Origin: Lingula anatina
Taxonomy: Eukaryota > Brachiopoda > Lingulata > Lingulida > Lingulidae
Length of the DNA stretch: 64,000 nucleotides
Assembly (NCBI RefSeq): GCF_001039355.2
Contig: NW_019774203.1
Location: 71,062-135,061, forward strand
Direction of reading: 5' to 3'
This document shows, one piece after another, positions 11,860-25,233 of the stretch; the stretch's first letter is position 1; each line of letters begins with the position of its first letter. Below the pieces are notes generated by a model. It saw nothing but the letters and a program-made list of their open reading frames with translations. It was not told where the DNA came from and ran no database searches. The translations under genes and the position numbers were made by a program.

Positions 11860-13805
11860 GGTAACCTTGGTAGGATCAGGAGACAAATAAATGAAGAATT
11901 TCCGTAAAGGGAACATGCACCTTCTATTGGGTCATTCACTTAACATTTCAAATAGTACAACACTGTCATAATATTTTTTTTCTTTTAGAAATCTTAGATT
12001 GAAGGGCAGTGAATCACAGCTTCTTTTTTTTATAAATGCTTTTCTTGGGAGTGAAATACCATCTCCAACATTGCTTGTGGTAAATAAGAAGTAAATTTGA
12101 AACTTGACCTTTTAAAATGTGAACACAGTAAAAACATAATGCATCTCATAATCATATATACCCCTTTCTTAAAATTTACATTTACTGATTCCGGTTTCTA
12201 TTTTACTGCTTTAAATAAAATGTATAATTGTTTTCACCCTTCTTCTGTTCTGACTAAAAAGTTACAAAATGTCTTAAGTTTCATACATCTTAGGTAATAA
12301 AATTTTTTACAAAACATTTAGCGATACAACTGACCTGTTTATCTTCCGGCCTGTATAACCAAGGTCTTCAACAAAAGACTTGAATACAATGTTTTTTTCT
12401 GGATTAAATGCAATTATAATGAAATGGACAATGCATCTGGGAAAAAGTGGACAAGAACTTGAGATATCTTGTAGAAATCAAATCTTATAACGAATACACA
12501 AATGTGGTAAGGCAAAGCATATATAAAATCACAATCCTAAAGATAACGAATGCACCAATTATGAGAGATCATACTGAAAAAGTTACTTTTGCCACAAGAA
12601 AAATAGATGGCAGTTATATCAAGACAAGCTACAATAATACACCCATCTGTTGCTCCAAAATGAATATCAACTATTTTCATGCCATACAACTCCCATAGGG
12701 GTTTGAAAATCACTTTACAAAACATTTACAAGGTCCCACAAAGGAACAGTACACATACATTAAAATAATGCAAAATGCAATTCTTGAACACTTACGTCAC
12801 ATTTATAACAGCATTCTCATAACAATGAACCTATACGTGTTTTAATCAACCTTTTTACACCAACATATATAGTTTAAAATGCCAATTCTTGGGACTCAAA
12901 ACTGCAGAAAAAAAATGCTGACTTTTTCACAAAAATTACAGTTTCTGTATGTCTTGTTTGACACTTATATGAAACGCTACTTTTGACAAATGTTAAGTTC
13001 ATCAGTTCATATTAATAAAATGTTTCCTGTATCCCAATTACATTACGAAAGAAAATTAACTCGCTATTGTAAATCTTTGTTCAACTAAAATCAACTTAAC
13101 CAACAGCTACTGGGCTTTCTGCTTTTAACCAAAACCTTCCAAAATTTAAAGGCATCACAACCTTTTGCTTGCTGTGAAAAATATCTCCACTGTAAAATCA
13201 CATCTTTCCTAACCTATTTCTTTGAATAATCAAAAAGGCCTCTAATTCAGTATTTCATTCCTCACAATTTTTGAATTGGGCTTCTCTTGGCTGATGATAC
13301 ACAACGCCCACTAGATTATGATACACAAATCACAGTCCAGCCATTTGGGTCCACTTACAAGGCTGTCCATTAGTTTAAATACACTGGGTCATAGAGAGAG
13401 CACTGTGTCCATTGCCAGTTAAGCGAAAAGTCAAGCAATAAAATGCTGAGGTGTGTTTCTTTTCTTGTGGTCAAAGAAACAAACCTGGAGTAACAGGGCT
13501 AGAGAATTTCTTGATGCCAAAAGGCAATCGTGGCTGAGAAGCTTGTCCTCCTACCTTTGGCAGTATGCAGATATTGCAGGCAATTTATTGTTGTCTACAG
13601 CACATTCCAGGGAGTTAATTTTTACCAGTGACAAATCTGAAACCAACAACTCACAGAAAGTGTATGGGTTTCAGTAGCAATTCCCAGCAATTGTTTGCAT
13701 TTTAGGTTGAGATGTTGACACCAATCCCTGGCACTGTGCAAGTTTCAGACTCACTGACAAACTGTTAGATAACTGAAGATGATTCTGCCCAACAGAATGA
13801 GTAAA
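9451..13805. other. Intergenic region, possible long FMNL 3' UTR
   Basis: No recognisable coding exon on either strand; several ~200-nt open frames lack similarity and codon structure. Contains a C run at 10997-11009 and a GT/G run at 11825-11861. The right part may belong to the formin 3' UTR, depending on which poly(A) site is used. Confidence 0.5.
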
Positions 13806-13811
13806 TTTATT
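13806..13811 (-). promoter_or_regulatory. Candidate FMNL poly(A) signal
   Basis: AATAAA on the minus strand, about 210 nt after the FMNL stop codon. A second one lies at 13584-13589. Either could end the transcript; I cannot tell which is used. Confidence 0.35.
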
Positions 13812-14016
13812 ATACTATCTGTCTACATGTGGCGAAATCTTGAAACAGACATCAGCCATGTTGTTCAGGGCATCAACACAGAACCACGCCATTTTGAAAC
13901 TGTCATTCTGCCCGCCTGGTTAAAATGACTGACACCAGTTTTGCTGGCATGTGGAAATAGTCCAATGGTGTGTAAAATGGCAACAAAAGTACTTTGAGGC
14001 ATTTAGAAGCCTTCAC

Positions 14017-14084
14017 TCATTGAGCTAGCTGCTTGAAGACCTTCATTATGGCGGCGCTGGCTTCTCCTGTAAGCATCAGCTCTC
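14017..14084 (-). CDS. FMNL: FMNL coding exon 27 (C-terminus)
   Basis: 68 bp; enters with 2 bases completing a Gly codon, encodes [24 protein letters not shown] at 14017-14019. Acceptor CCATATAG. The tail after the DAD is unlike human FMNL C-termini, which are known to vary by splicing. Confidence 0.8.
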
Positions 14085-15792
14085 CTATATGGCTCGTTCT
14101 TTAAATCTAAAATTGCAAGTGATACATATATATATATCCTAATCTTATAAAACATTTTTTTTGTCTAAACATACTGTGCCTTAACCACTCATGGAGGATT
14201 TATGACTTCCTTTTTTTCCTTTAAAACAGAGGAAATTCCTATTTACAAATTCTGGTGGTTATGTTCTTCCATTTCATAAAAAAAAATAAACAAATAAATA
14301 AAATAAATAAAAAAAAATAATAATAATAATAAGATTATGAGCTTTTTTTCAAAAACAAGCACCCTTGATGGATGACCAGCACTTAATTGAACCCTTACCA
14401 AGTAAAATGTCCTCCAAAGCTCCGTGGTACACCTCGTCCTTTCCCAAAAGTTTCTTCTCTTTAATCTGCCGTCGGTTCTGTTTTTTCTTCAGCTCATCCA
14501 CCACAGCAGCCTGGTTATAAAATATCATGGTTACTCAATATTACAGTTCTAGAATCTCTCATGCATTTGTGGTTTGATTTACTATGGGAGTCACTGAAGA
14601 TTGAGATGAACGTGAAAATGCCAAAATTTGGGTGTTTTTGTGAAAACAGTGGCATTGAAGAGAATGAAATATTATCTACAAATTGACATGTCTATAATAA
14701 ACAAAAAATATGCAAATAAGCACGTAATTAAAGCCTAACTGCCCATTTACCCCACATAGAACGTGACTGCCTTTAAACTAGGTCACTGCTGACCATATAT
14801 AGATTTGACTGACAGTACTTACATATATCGACACACACATTTGTTGTTCTCATTTTGTCTTCCATTTCAAATCAAACATAATTCAAGATTCACATAATTT
14901 TAATAGACTCTTGTCCATTAAAAACAGCATACAAAATAAGAAGTTCAAATGCATGGCAGCTCAAAAGAGAGAACTTTGCCTACTAAAACCTTAAGAATTT
15001 TTCATGAAACAGGCCGGTAATTTATTTGTGCCCAGTGACTGAGAAGGAAGGTGAACAGCCTGAAAAGATCACAAGAAACACATGCTGTTTGTTCATGCCA
15101 TCACGAGTGCACCTGAAATGGTCTGAATCTGCAGTCTCGGTTCAATGAGCAAGACGGTCGTAATCAATAAGTTAGACTATTTTTCGGACTGCCTTCCACT
15201 TAATTGTCTCCCTTTACCAGACAAGAGCCTAGGTTTCAAAACAAAATCCTGAACATTTATCATGGGACCCAATACCTCACCTTGACCAAACTCAGGAACC
15301 ATCAGAATTGAATTAGAAAGCGCAGAATTACACTTTTCCACAGAAAAAGCTCATGTCTGCTTCATTCATTCCCTGTTTGACCACTTTATCATTTCTGACT
15401 TGAAATTGCAGCTTCAGACCATTTTTCAGAGGCACTAGAGCATGCTGTCACACAAGAGATAAGAAAAAAGGTGCTCCGTTTACCTCGTGGCTCTTCTTCT
15501 CCGACCTCCGCCTCTCTTTCTCCTTCTCGATCTGTTCTGGTATGGCGGTGGCTTGCTCCATTTTTTTCCTCAATTCGTTTTCATCGTGCGCTTGCTAGAA
15601 AGTGCAAAGAGGAGAGTTGTACATTTACACAGGAGGGGGATGGACATATAAATAAGTAAATAAATAAAGAGGAGAGATGTTAGTTTACACAGGAGGGACT
15701 GGACATGTAGACAACAATGAACTGACAGTTATTGCCCAGACTGTATACAAGGACAACAAGAAGTGACAAAATTCAGTAGTGTACTTGGTTTA

Positions 15793-15835
<43 letters not shown>

Positions 15836-18800
15836 AGCAAGTATTCTAAAGATACATAACTATACAACACATTAATTAAGTTTACATTACGTGATAGAAA
15901 AAGAGATCGTAGCAAAACACCAGTAGATTTAGACAAGAGTTGTCATTGCATTTTGAACACTGGGCAGGGTTAATGCATTGAAGTCACTAAGTGCAGTTTG
16001 TCTACTTTTTTTTCAAAATCTCTGTTGTTTGACTTAAAAAGTATCTTAAATACCTTTCCAATCAGAAACCTGACGGATATTTCATCAACTATTCTGGCCA
16101 CAGATTCTTACCGAGATCTTATTCAAACAAATTTAAAGAAAATTTGGACTTACCTTGTAAGCTTTGACGAAGCGAACAAAGATAGCAAAGAAAGTGTTGG
16201 GATCCAGAGACTTGGGACTCTCCCCAAAATACTCCACCACAGTTTGGTAGGCTTCCTGTGATATGGAATGAAAGAAATATTTGAAAAAGATATCCCTGAA
16301 TCTCTCTCTCTCTCTATTTATTACTAGTATACCATTAGATCTTTTAAGAAAATACTAAAGCATCTCAAAAAATATTTTTTTCAGATTGATGAACCTTCAA
16401 CAAAAAATATCAGACATCAGTTTTTACAGCAAAATTGACACACGAACAGGCACTTCTCCCCCTCCTCAAAAAAAAAAAAAACAAAAAAAACTCTAGAACC
16501 CCATTTTAACACAAAAAGGCAATTTCCAGTGAAATTGTCCACATGTTTGGCTTAACAAAACATGTCCACTTGTGCAAATAAGTTTAAATATCTTAATAAG
16601 GAGAATGGACTTATTAATTGTATACATCTGCATTCCAAATCATGACTGAGCATCAAATGCATTGAAAATCAAATCACACCAGTTGCACAAAAACCTACTG
16701 TTGCTATTATAATTATTTTCTACCTACCTGTGCTGTCTTGGCATCCACTTTAATCTTCCTCAGCTTATCTTGAGAAGTCTTCAGGAACTCTTCCAGAACA
16801 ACTGGTGGGTAAGGCGAGTTCTTGCGCCCCTCGTACTCCCTCTTGGTCAGCTCCATGCCTTTGTCCAGCTCTTTAATGTCCAGCAGGACATTCTCCAAGG
16901 AAACTGAAAAAAAAGAGGTATTCAGAAATCGGGACAATTGCATAGGTGAAAGTTGAAAAAACTGAAAATCCTGAAACAAGGATTGTAAATTCTCATTTCG
17001 ACCTTAAAAAAGAAAAAAAAAAAAAAAAAAAATCAAAATGAAGACTGAAAATTCTGAAATAAGGCATAATGCTGAGAACTTTCAGCCAATTGTAAGGTCN
17101 CCTTCTCAATATATCTGAGCTCGTTCTCCCAGTTTGACAGCTCTGGGAACCTCTCCTCAATTGTAAGAACAATGTAATGTAACAACGTCATCTTCCTGTC
17201 ATTGGAACGTGTGTCCACCAGCTGTAATCATGAAGAGATAACATTGTTTATAATATAAGATATTTATAATTAGAAATTATTGTCAAGCTGATGCTATGTA
17301 TGTTTGTGAGCTCTGGAAGTTGAGAGGTTATTGTCTGACCTCTCATGAATTCCCTTTGATGAAGGGTAAATGGTTTTTACTAGTCTCTCTCTCTCTCTCT
17401 CTCCTTTTGCTTGATAATCAACAACAAAAACATTCTCTGGACTATAACTAACATTTAGTCTCTCTCTCTCTCCTTTGCTTGATAACTAACAAAAAATTCT
17501 CTGGACTATCAATATTTCTACTCACAGTGTCCAAGCTCTGTAGTTTGAACCCGTATACTGCTCCCCTTTTGCTGCTGTTCAGATAGTTGCCAAAGGCTAA
17601 AATAATTTCCAACATTTTCTTCACTTTGACAGAATTTTTGATGGACATGGAGGCAGCAATGATGCAGTTGAGTTGCTGAAAAAAGTAAATATATATTTTT
17701 TCCTTAAATTTGCTATTTTATAGAAAATGTAATCCGCCATTTAAAAGACCACTTAAATTAAAATATATCTCTTTAAAACAAACAAGTGTGTCAGCTTTAA
17801 TACATCAACCATATAAATAAATAAATTAAGCAGATAACAGTGCAGTAAATATTAAAATTCTTGCAATCTTTTCCATTCTTTATGGATTACTTGCCTCAAG
17901 AGTAGCTCAATCTATATACTATACATAATATTTTAAGTTCCTTTGGCACACTAAGAAAATAACAGTTTTCGTATGAAATATGTGAAATATGAAATAGTGG
18001 TCATCCCACTCTCTTATGACCAAACAAGTGCATTTGTACTCGTTTATATGGTTGGCATCAATTCTCGGTAAAAAAAAGTACCAGAAAGTTTTCTGATGCG
18101 TTTTCATTGACTGTCAGCATACAAATACTCACAGGCTGTATAGTGTGGACCATATCTCCATAATTGCCTATGAAACTCATTATGGTGAGTTTCTGACCAA
18201 GTCGTTCCATTTTCATCAACTGAAGTTAGAGATAATTGCAATTAATCAATATTAAAGATACATACAAAGTCAAATTTTTGCCACAAAAGCCAATCAAATG
18301 CCAGCATATAGTTTCAAGTAGAATAACTAAGAGAATTACCAAAAGGCATTGTTTAATTTTACCCCAGAAAAAAATGATATTTAAAGGGTTTTTCTGCTAG
18401 CATTCTACTGTATATCAATGGGGCAGAAAAGTAGGTCATGAAAGTATATTAAATTTTTGACCAAAAATTTAAAGAAAGGGGCAGTCTGAAGCTCTTTTAT
18501 GGCTGATCAGGTGATTTATTTATTAAGTTTATCCCTTGGTAGTCGAATTTATTTGAGTCGTATGAGACACTAGTAGAAGTGGATATTATTGTAATTTACA
18601 CTATTCAAAAAAATTCACGAGTATGACCAAGTAGGCACCCATATCTAACATTTTTAATGTATATGCATGTACGAATACTCACATATTACATGTATGGAGG
18701 TGTTTGCAAATGTTCACTCACACAAACACACACGCACATCAGCTGAGTACTTTTTATACAGAACTTATTCAGCTCTTCATTTTTAAACACAGTGGTATTT

Positions 18801-21550
18801 TTACATTGGCTAATGAACCTTAACCTCTTTCTGTTATCCAACACACAAATATACAAAGAAAAAGCATTCCAAATATTTCAATAATACTCACACTTATCAA
18901 GAACCTGTCCTCGTCCGACAAAACTTCTAAAGGTTTCATATCCTTCTCATAGTTTTTAAATTTCTTCACCTGAACAGAAAACCCAGATCAATACATCAAT
19001 ACATATTTGACATTGATAAGAACTTCAAAGTACATATAATCTGCTTGAAATTTTTAAAAAATACTCTTTGCTTCAAATAACCCATTAGCTTCTACCTTAA
19101 ATTTTGTGAGTACATTAAATTGTAACATTATTCATACAATTTCAGTAGTATTTATTTTTTGCGACTTAAAACAGTTGGACTGTATTATTTAAATGTTTAA
19201 AAAGAAGCAACCAAGAAATATTTAATAAAATAGAGGTAAAATAAATTTAAAAAAATAATGAAAGTTAAGGTAAAAAGTATTCAGGCTGCTTACATTAAGG
19301 ATTTACCCAGATACTGTAATATTTAACATCTGACATATCTTGACATTGCAATCTTCATACTTTTTCAATGCATGCTTCATATGTATTTTTTAAAAAATAC
19401 TATACCTTTAACAACAAAAGATCCATTAAAAAAAAATTCAAAACTGCTTGCCTGGTTTAAAGCACATGGTTTAGGTATTGTTTTCTTTTCCAACCAGCAC
19501 TAACATGGATATACTTTCCTCTAAAAACCAACCTAATAACAGTAAATCCTACCTCAACTTCATTTGGAATAATCCGTAGCAGAATCTCGCAATATTCCAG
19601 TGGGAGCTTCTTGAGATCAAAGGCCGTAGCAAACCTGGCAATATCCTCTTCACTAAGGTCAATCTTTCTTCTTGTAATTGCTATAGAATGAAATAAAATG
19701 AAATGAAATAAAATAATTCTGTGCATTGGTGTAGGTGTAATGATTTCACCAGCAGTACCAGAAGTAAAGCACAACTAACACAATCTCAGTCTCTCCACTT
19801 AAGATTTGTGGAAATGAGGAGTAGTCCATGTGACCTGCTAGTCTTTTTCTGTGCTGAATTTGGCCGACATTTGAAAGTAGTGAGACAGGCAGGACCTTAG
19901 CTTAGGAGACCTTAGAAGATAGCAAAAACAGCGATGTACATTCTTGGTAATTGGTTTAATATATAAGAACAATGTGTATTCTTGGTAACTGATTTAACAT
20001 ATAAGAACACTTTTTGAAAAACATCAGCGAAAAATGTTACAGATTAAAGATAACAGAAAAATGATATCTTGTGGTAAACTATATCACTTTCTCTACACAC
20101 ACACAACACACGCATACACACACACACACTATACGTATATAAATATATACACACCAACATTCCTCTGCCTGTTTCCTTCCAACAAGGTGATGCTCTCAGG
20201 TTTCTTCTTTTTCATCAAGCGTGGAGTGGCGCCATCTGGGGCATCGAGAGGGTTCAGGAGACCCACGCGGAACTGCTCCTCAAACTTGTCAAAGTCAATC
20301 ACCTGAAAATATATAAATACATAAATATACAGGAAAAATAAATGAACAAAATCAAACTGTTTGGTCTATGTTTTTTTAATACTACGATCATTTTGGGCCA
20401 AAGACTTCGTGGGTGCAAACAGATCAATATAAATAAACATACATATATATATATTTTACAGAATAATAGATGAACAAATAAACAAGAATGAGAAGAGATA
20501 TTGACAATAAATTATTGTGAGCAATTAATGTAAAATTTAACAAACTGATTGGTATTAGTGTGGCATGCATTATCCCATTTCAAATACTGGATAAAGAAAA
20601 TTTAGTTTTGAAAAATAAATTTTAAGTGAATAAAGTGTATGAAGGTTTTTGCAGAATTGTTGCGAAAAGGATTCCAAGTTAAAGTAATGCGCTGCAAACA
20701 TGTGAATTATCAAAAACTAATCACAGCTAATTAATTCCACTTCAAAGTTTATGAAAATAAGGACAAGTTACAACCAAATGTATTCAATCAAAATTATACT
20801 TTATCAAAACAAATGACTGACAAAATTGTAACTTCTAACTAGAGGATCAGAGAGGCGATACCGCCTCCGGATATTGTACCACCAGCTGGAGTAAGAGCAT
20901 TCGAATGGAAACCCCCCCCAAAAAGGGACACCACAACCAGTCTTGTCCTTGACAAGCTCTATGCAATAACCAAGAATTCTCAAAGTATGAAAAAAAAATC
21001 AAAAAAAATATAACATAAAAATGGTTCAATCAAGCGGATTTTCCAATTGGCCTGTATTTTCCTAACATTGATCACTCCTGTGATTTTCTGGACAATAGGC
21101 CTATTGCTTTTCCTTGAAATGAGTTATCAGTGTTGCATATATGCTGAGAAAAGAGAAAACCTAGGGGCAACACTGGGCATATCTCTGCTTGTTTTGAAGA
21201 TGTGAGGGGCACGAAAATATGCAAAGTTCAGTTCATGATGAAAAAGTAGGTCAATTTCAAGGTCACCGNCTTTTTCAATATATCTGAGTTCATTCTCCCA
21301 GTTTGACAGCTCTGGGAACCTCTCCTCAATTGTAAGAACAATGTAATGTAACAACGTCATCTTCCTGTCATTGGAACGTGTGTCCACCAGCTGTAATCAT
21401 GAAGAGATAGCATTGTTTATAATATAAGACATTTATAATTAGAAATTATTGTCAAGCTGATGCTATGTATGTTTGTGAGCTCTGGAAGTTGAGAGGTTAT
21501 TGTCTGACCTCTCATGAATTCCCTTTGATGAAGGGTAAATGGTTTTTACT

Positions 21551-21592
<42 letters not shown>

Positions 21593-23933
21593 TTTGCTTG
21601 ATAATCTACAACAAAAACATTCTCTGGACTATAACTAACATTTAGTCTCTCTCTCTCTCTCTCCTTTGCTTGATAACTAACAAAAAATTCTCTGGACTAA
21701 CAATATTTTTACTCACAGTGTCCAAGCTCTGTAGTTTGAACCCGTATACTGCTCCTCTTTTGCTGCTGTTCAGATAGTTGCCGAAGGCTAAAATAATTTC
21801 CAACATTTTCTTCACCTTGACAGAATTTTTGATGGACATGGAGGCAGCAATGATGCAGTTGAGTTGCTGAAAAAAGTAAATATATATTTTTTCCTTAAAT
21901 TTGCTATTTTATAGAAAATGTAATCCGCCATTTAAAAGACCACTTAAATTAAAATATATCTCTTTAAAACAAACAAGTGTGTCAGCTTTAATACATCAAC
22001 CATATAGATAAATAAATTAAGCAGATAACAGTGCAGTAAATATTAAAATTCTTGCAATCTTTTCCATTCTTTATGGACTACTTGTCTCAAGAGTAACTCT
22101 ATCTCTATACTATACATAATTAAAATACATATACTCACAGGCTGTATAGTGTGGACCATATCTCCATAATTGCCTATAAAACTCATTATGGTGAGTTTCT
22201 GACCAAGTCGTTCCATTTTCATCAACTGAAGTTAGAGATATTTGCAAATAATCAATTAATTAAGACTCTTTAGCTGTAATTTACACCATTCAAAAAATTT
22301 ACGAACATGAACACGTAAGTATACATATCTTACATTTTTTATGTACATTCATGAATGAAAACACAGTGACATATATTAGACGGAGAGTATGCACAAGTGC
22401 GCGCACACATACACCAGCCGTGTACTTTTCAATACAAAACTTATTCAGCTATACTTTTTAAACACAGTGGTGCTTTTATATGGTAATGCATATCTATTGG
22501 CTAAATGAACCTTAACTTTTTCTGTTATCTTACACACAAACATACACAAAGAAAGCATTAGAAATATTTCAATAATACTCACACTTATCAAGAACCTGTC
22601 CTCATCTGACAAAACTTCTAAAGGTTTCATATCCTTCTCATAGTTTTTAAATTTCTTCACCTGAGAAGAAAACCCAGATCAATACATCAATGCATATTTG
22701 ACATTGATAAAAACTTCAAAATACATACCATCTGCTTGAAAATTGTTAAAATACTCTTCGCTTCAAATAACCCATTAGCTGCTACCTTAAATTTTGTGAG
22801 TACATTAAATTGTAACATTATTAATACAATTTCAGTAGTATTTATTTTTTTGCAACTTAAAACAGTTGGATTGTACCATTGAAATATTTAAAAAGAAGCA
22901 ATCAAGAAATATTTAATAAAATAGCGGTTACATAAATAAATAAAATAATAATGAAAGTTAAGGTAAAAAGTATTCAGGCTGCTTACATTAAGGATCTACC
23001 CAAATACCGTTATATTTAACATCTGACATATCTTGACATTGCAATCTTTATATTTTTTCAATGCATGCTTCATATATATAAAAAACTATTCTTTTAACAA
23101 CAAAAGATGCATAAAAAAAAATATGCAAAACTGCTTGCCTGGTTTAAAGCACCTGGTTTAGGTATTGTTTTCTTTTCCAACCAGCACTAACATGGATATA
23201 CTTTCCTCTAAAAATCAACTTAAAAACAGTTAATCTTACCTCAACTTCATTTGGAATAATCCGTAGCAGAATCTCGCAATATTCCAGGGGGAGCTTCTTG
23301 AGATCAAAGGCCGTAGCAAACCTGGCGATATCCTCTTCACTAAGGTCAATCTTCCTTCTTGTAATTGCTGTAAAATGAAATGTAATGCAATGAAATAAAA
23401 TAAAGGGGTCACTTAAGAGATGGTCATCCATCAAGGGTGTTTGTTTTGGAAAATAAAAGTCCAGAACCTTGTTTTTTTCTGTGCATTCTTGTAGGTGTAA
23501 TGATTGCAATGGCAGTACTAGAAGTAAAGCACAACTAGCACAATCTTAGTCTCTCCACTTATGATTTGCGTAAATGAGATACAGTGCACGTGACCTGCTA
23601 ATCTTTTCTGTGCTGAGTTTGGCAGACTTAGGAGACCTTAGAAGATAGCAAAAATAGCAATGTCCATTCTTGGTAATTGATTTAATATATAAGAACACTT
23701 TTTGAAAAATATCAGCGAAAAATGTTACAGATTAAAGATAACAGAAAAATGAAAAGTAGGTCAAAGGTCAATTTCAAGGTCACAGTAAGATTGCCAGTAT
23801 ATGACTTCCTATTCAAGTCCAATAGAAACTACGGACCTATCTCTGCCAGTTTTGGAGATAAAAGGGAAGCAAAATTTGCAATGTTCAGTTCATGGTNAAT
23901 GATATCTTGTGGTAAACTATCACTTTCTCTACA

Positions 23934-23977
<44 letters not shown>

Positions 23978-24253
23978 ACACCGACATTCCTCTGCCTGTT
24001 TCCTTCCAAAAGCGTGATGCTCTCAGGTTTCTTCTTTTTCATCAAGCGTGGGGTGGCGCCATCTGGAGCATCGAGGGGATTCAAGAGACCCACACGGAAC
24101 TGCTCCTCAAACTTGTCAAAGTCAATCACCTGAAAATACATATATGTTTAATTTGAAACGAAAAAAGTAAATGAACAAAATCTGCCTGTTTGACCCATTT
24201 TTTTAATTACTACGGCTGTTTCAGGCCAAAGACTTCATCATGGGGGCAAACAG

Positions 24254-24287
<34 letters not shown>

Positions 24288-24712
24288 ATTTTTTCCTTTT
24301 ACTGAGTAATGAATGAATAAATGAACAAGAATAAAAACAGATATTGACAGTAAATTATTGTGCAAATCCAACAGTCTGTAATTAGTGTTGCATACATTAA
24401 TCCCATTTCAAATTTTGGATAAAGAATACTTAAAAAAATAAATTCAAAGTGAATAAAAGGTCATAAAGGTTTTGCAAAATTGGTTAAGAGTGATTTCCAA
24501 GTTAAACCAATGTGCTGCAAATGTGTATTATCTACAAAAAATGTACATATATGAAAATAAAAACGTACTGAAGAAAAAAAAAAACTAACCACAACCAATT
24601 CATTCCATTTCAAAGTTTGCGAAAATAAGGACAAGTTAAAACCAAATGTTTTTCTATCAAAACAGTACTTTATATTATAGTACATTACTTTTAAGAAATG
24701 ACTGCCAAATTG

Positions 24713-24766
<54 letters not shown>

Positions 24767-25199
24767 AAACAACCAAGAAAACACACTGAAATGTCAACAC
24801 TTTACTGCAAACCCTACAGTTATAAACAGAATATGCTACTTTATAAATATAGAACATCACATCTATGGTTCTCATTATTGTGCAAACCCTGAACCACCAT
24901 TCAAAATCATCAAAATCTATTTCCTGAAACAGTCAGAGATCCAAGCTAAATACTAGGAAATGTGAATATTGATATGGAAAATAAAATTTAAGTTGGATTA
25001 TTTCTTTTTCAAATTCAGATATGGTATTACAGAGAAGGTACATTTCCATGGACAGATTTATGGCAGCATAAGCCATGCTGAAAAAAATCAACTTTGTACG
25101 TACTAGCTATTGAAATAGCTCCCTCTTCACACATACACATCTCTCACTTTCTGAATCTCCCTCTCCCCCCCCTTCTCTTTCTCTCTATCCCTCCCTCCC

Positions 25200-25233
<34 letters not shown>

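Larger units (their letters stand above)
17101..20302 (-). repeat. Tandem segmental copy A (FMNL exons 17-22)
   Basis: About 3.2 kb homologous to 21267-24129 (copy B), exons and introns alike. Homology fades upstream (20303-20830 against 24130-24720 is still recognisable, roughly 80% by eye). Exon differences are all synonymous as far as I could compare. See findings for the assembly-artefact argument. Confidence 0.9.
21267..24129 (-). repeat. Tandem segmental copy B (FMNL exons 17-22)
   Basis: Second copy of the six-exon block, about 2.9 kb, same order and orientation as copy A. Intron differences include a longer CT repeat (21553-21590) and a ~150-bp repeat inserted near 23750-23897. Confidence 0.9.

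Noticed and set aside
20840-20960. GC-richer stretch resembling a decayed transposon coding fragment
   Set aside because: No recognisable domain in any frame and disrupted by stops; left unassigned.
17101-24129. Duplicated formin exons as mutually exclusive alternative exons
   Set aside because: The two sets encode the same residues, so exclusive use would give no protein difference, and blocks of six exons are not how such switches are built.
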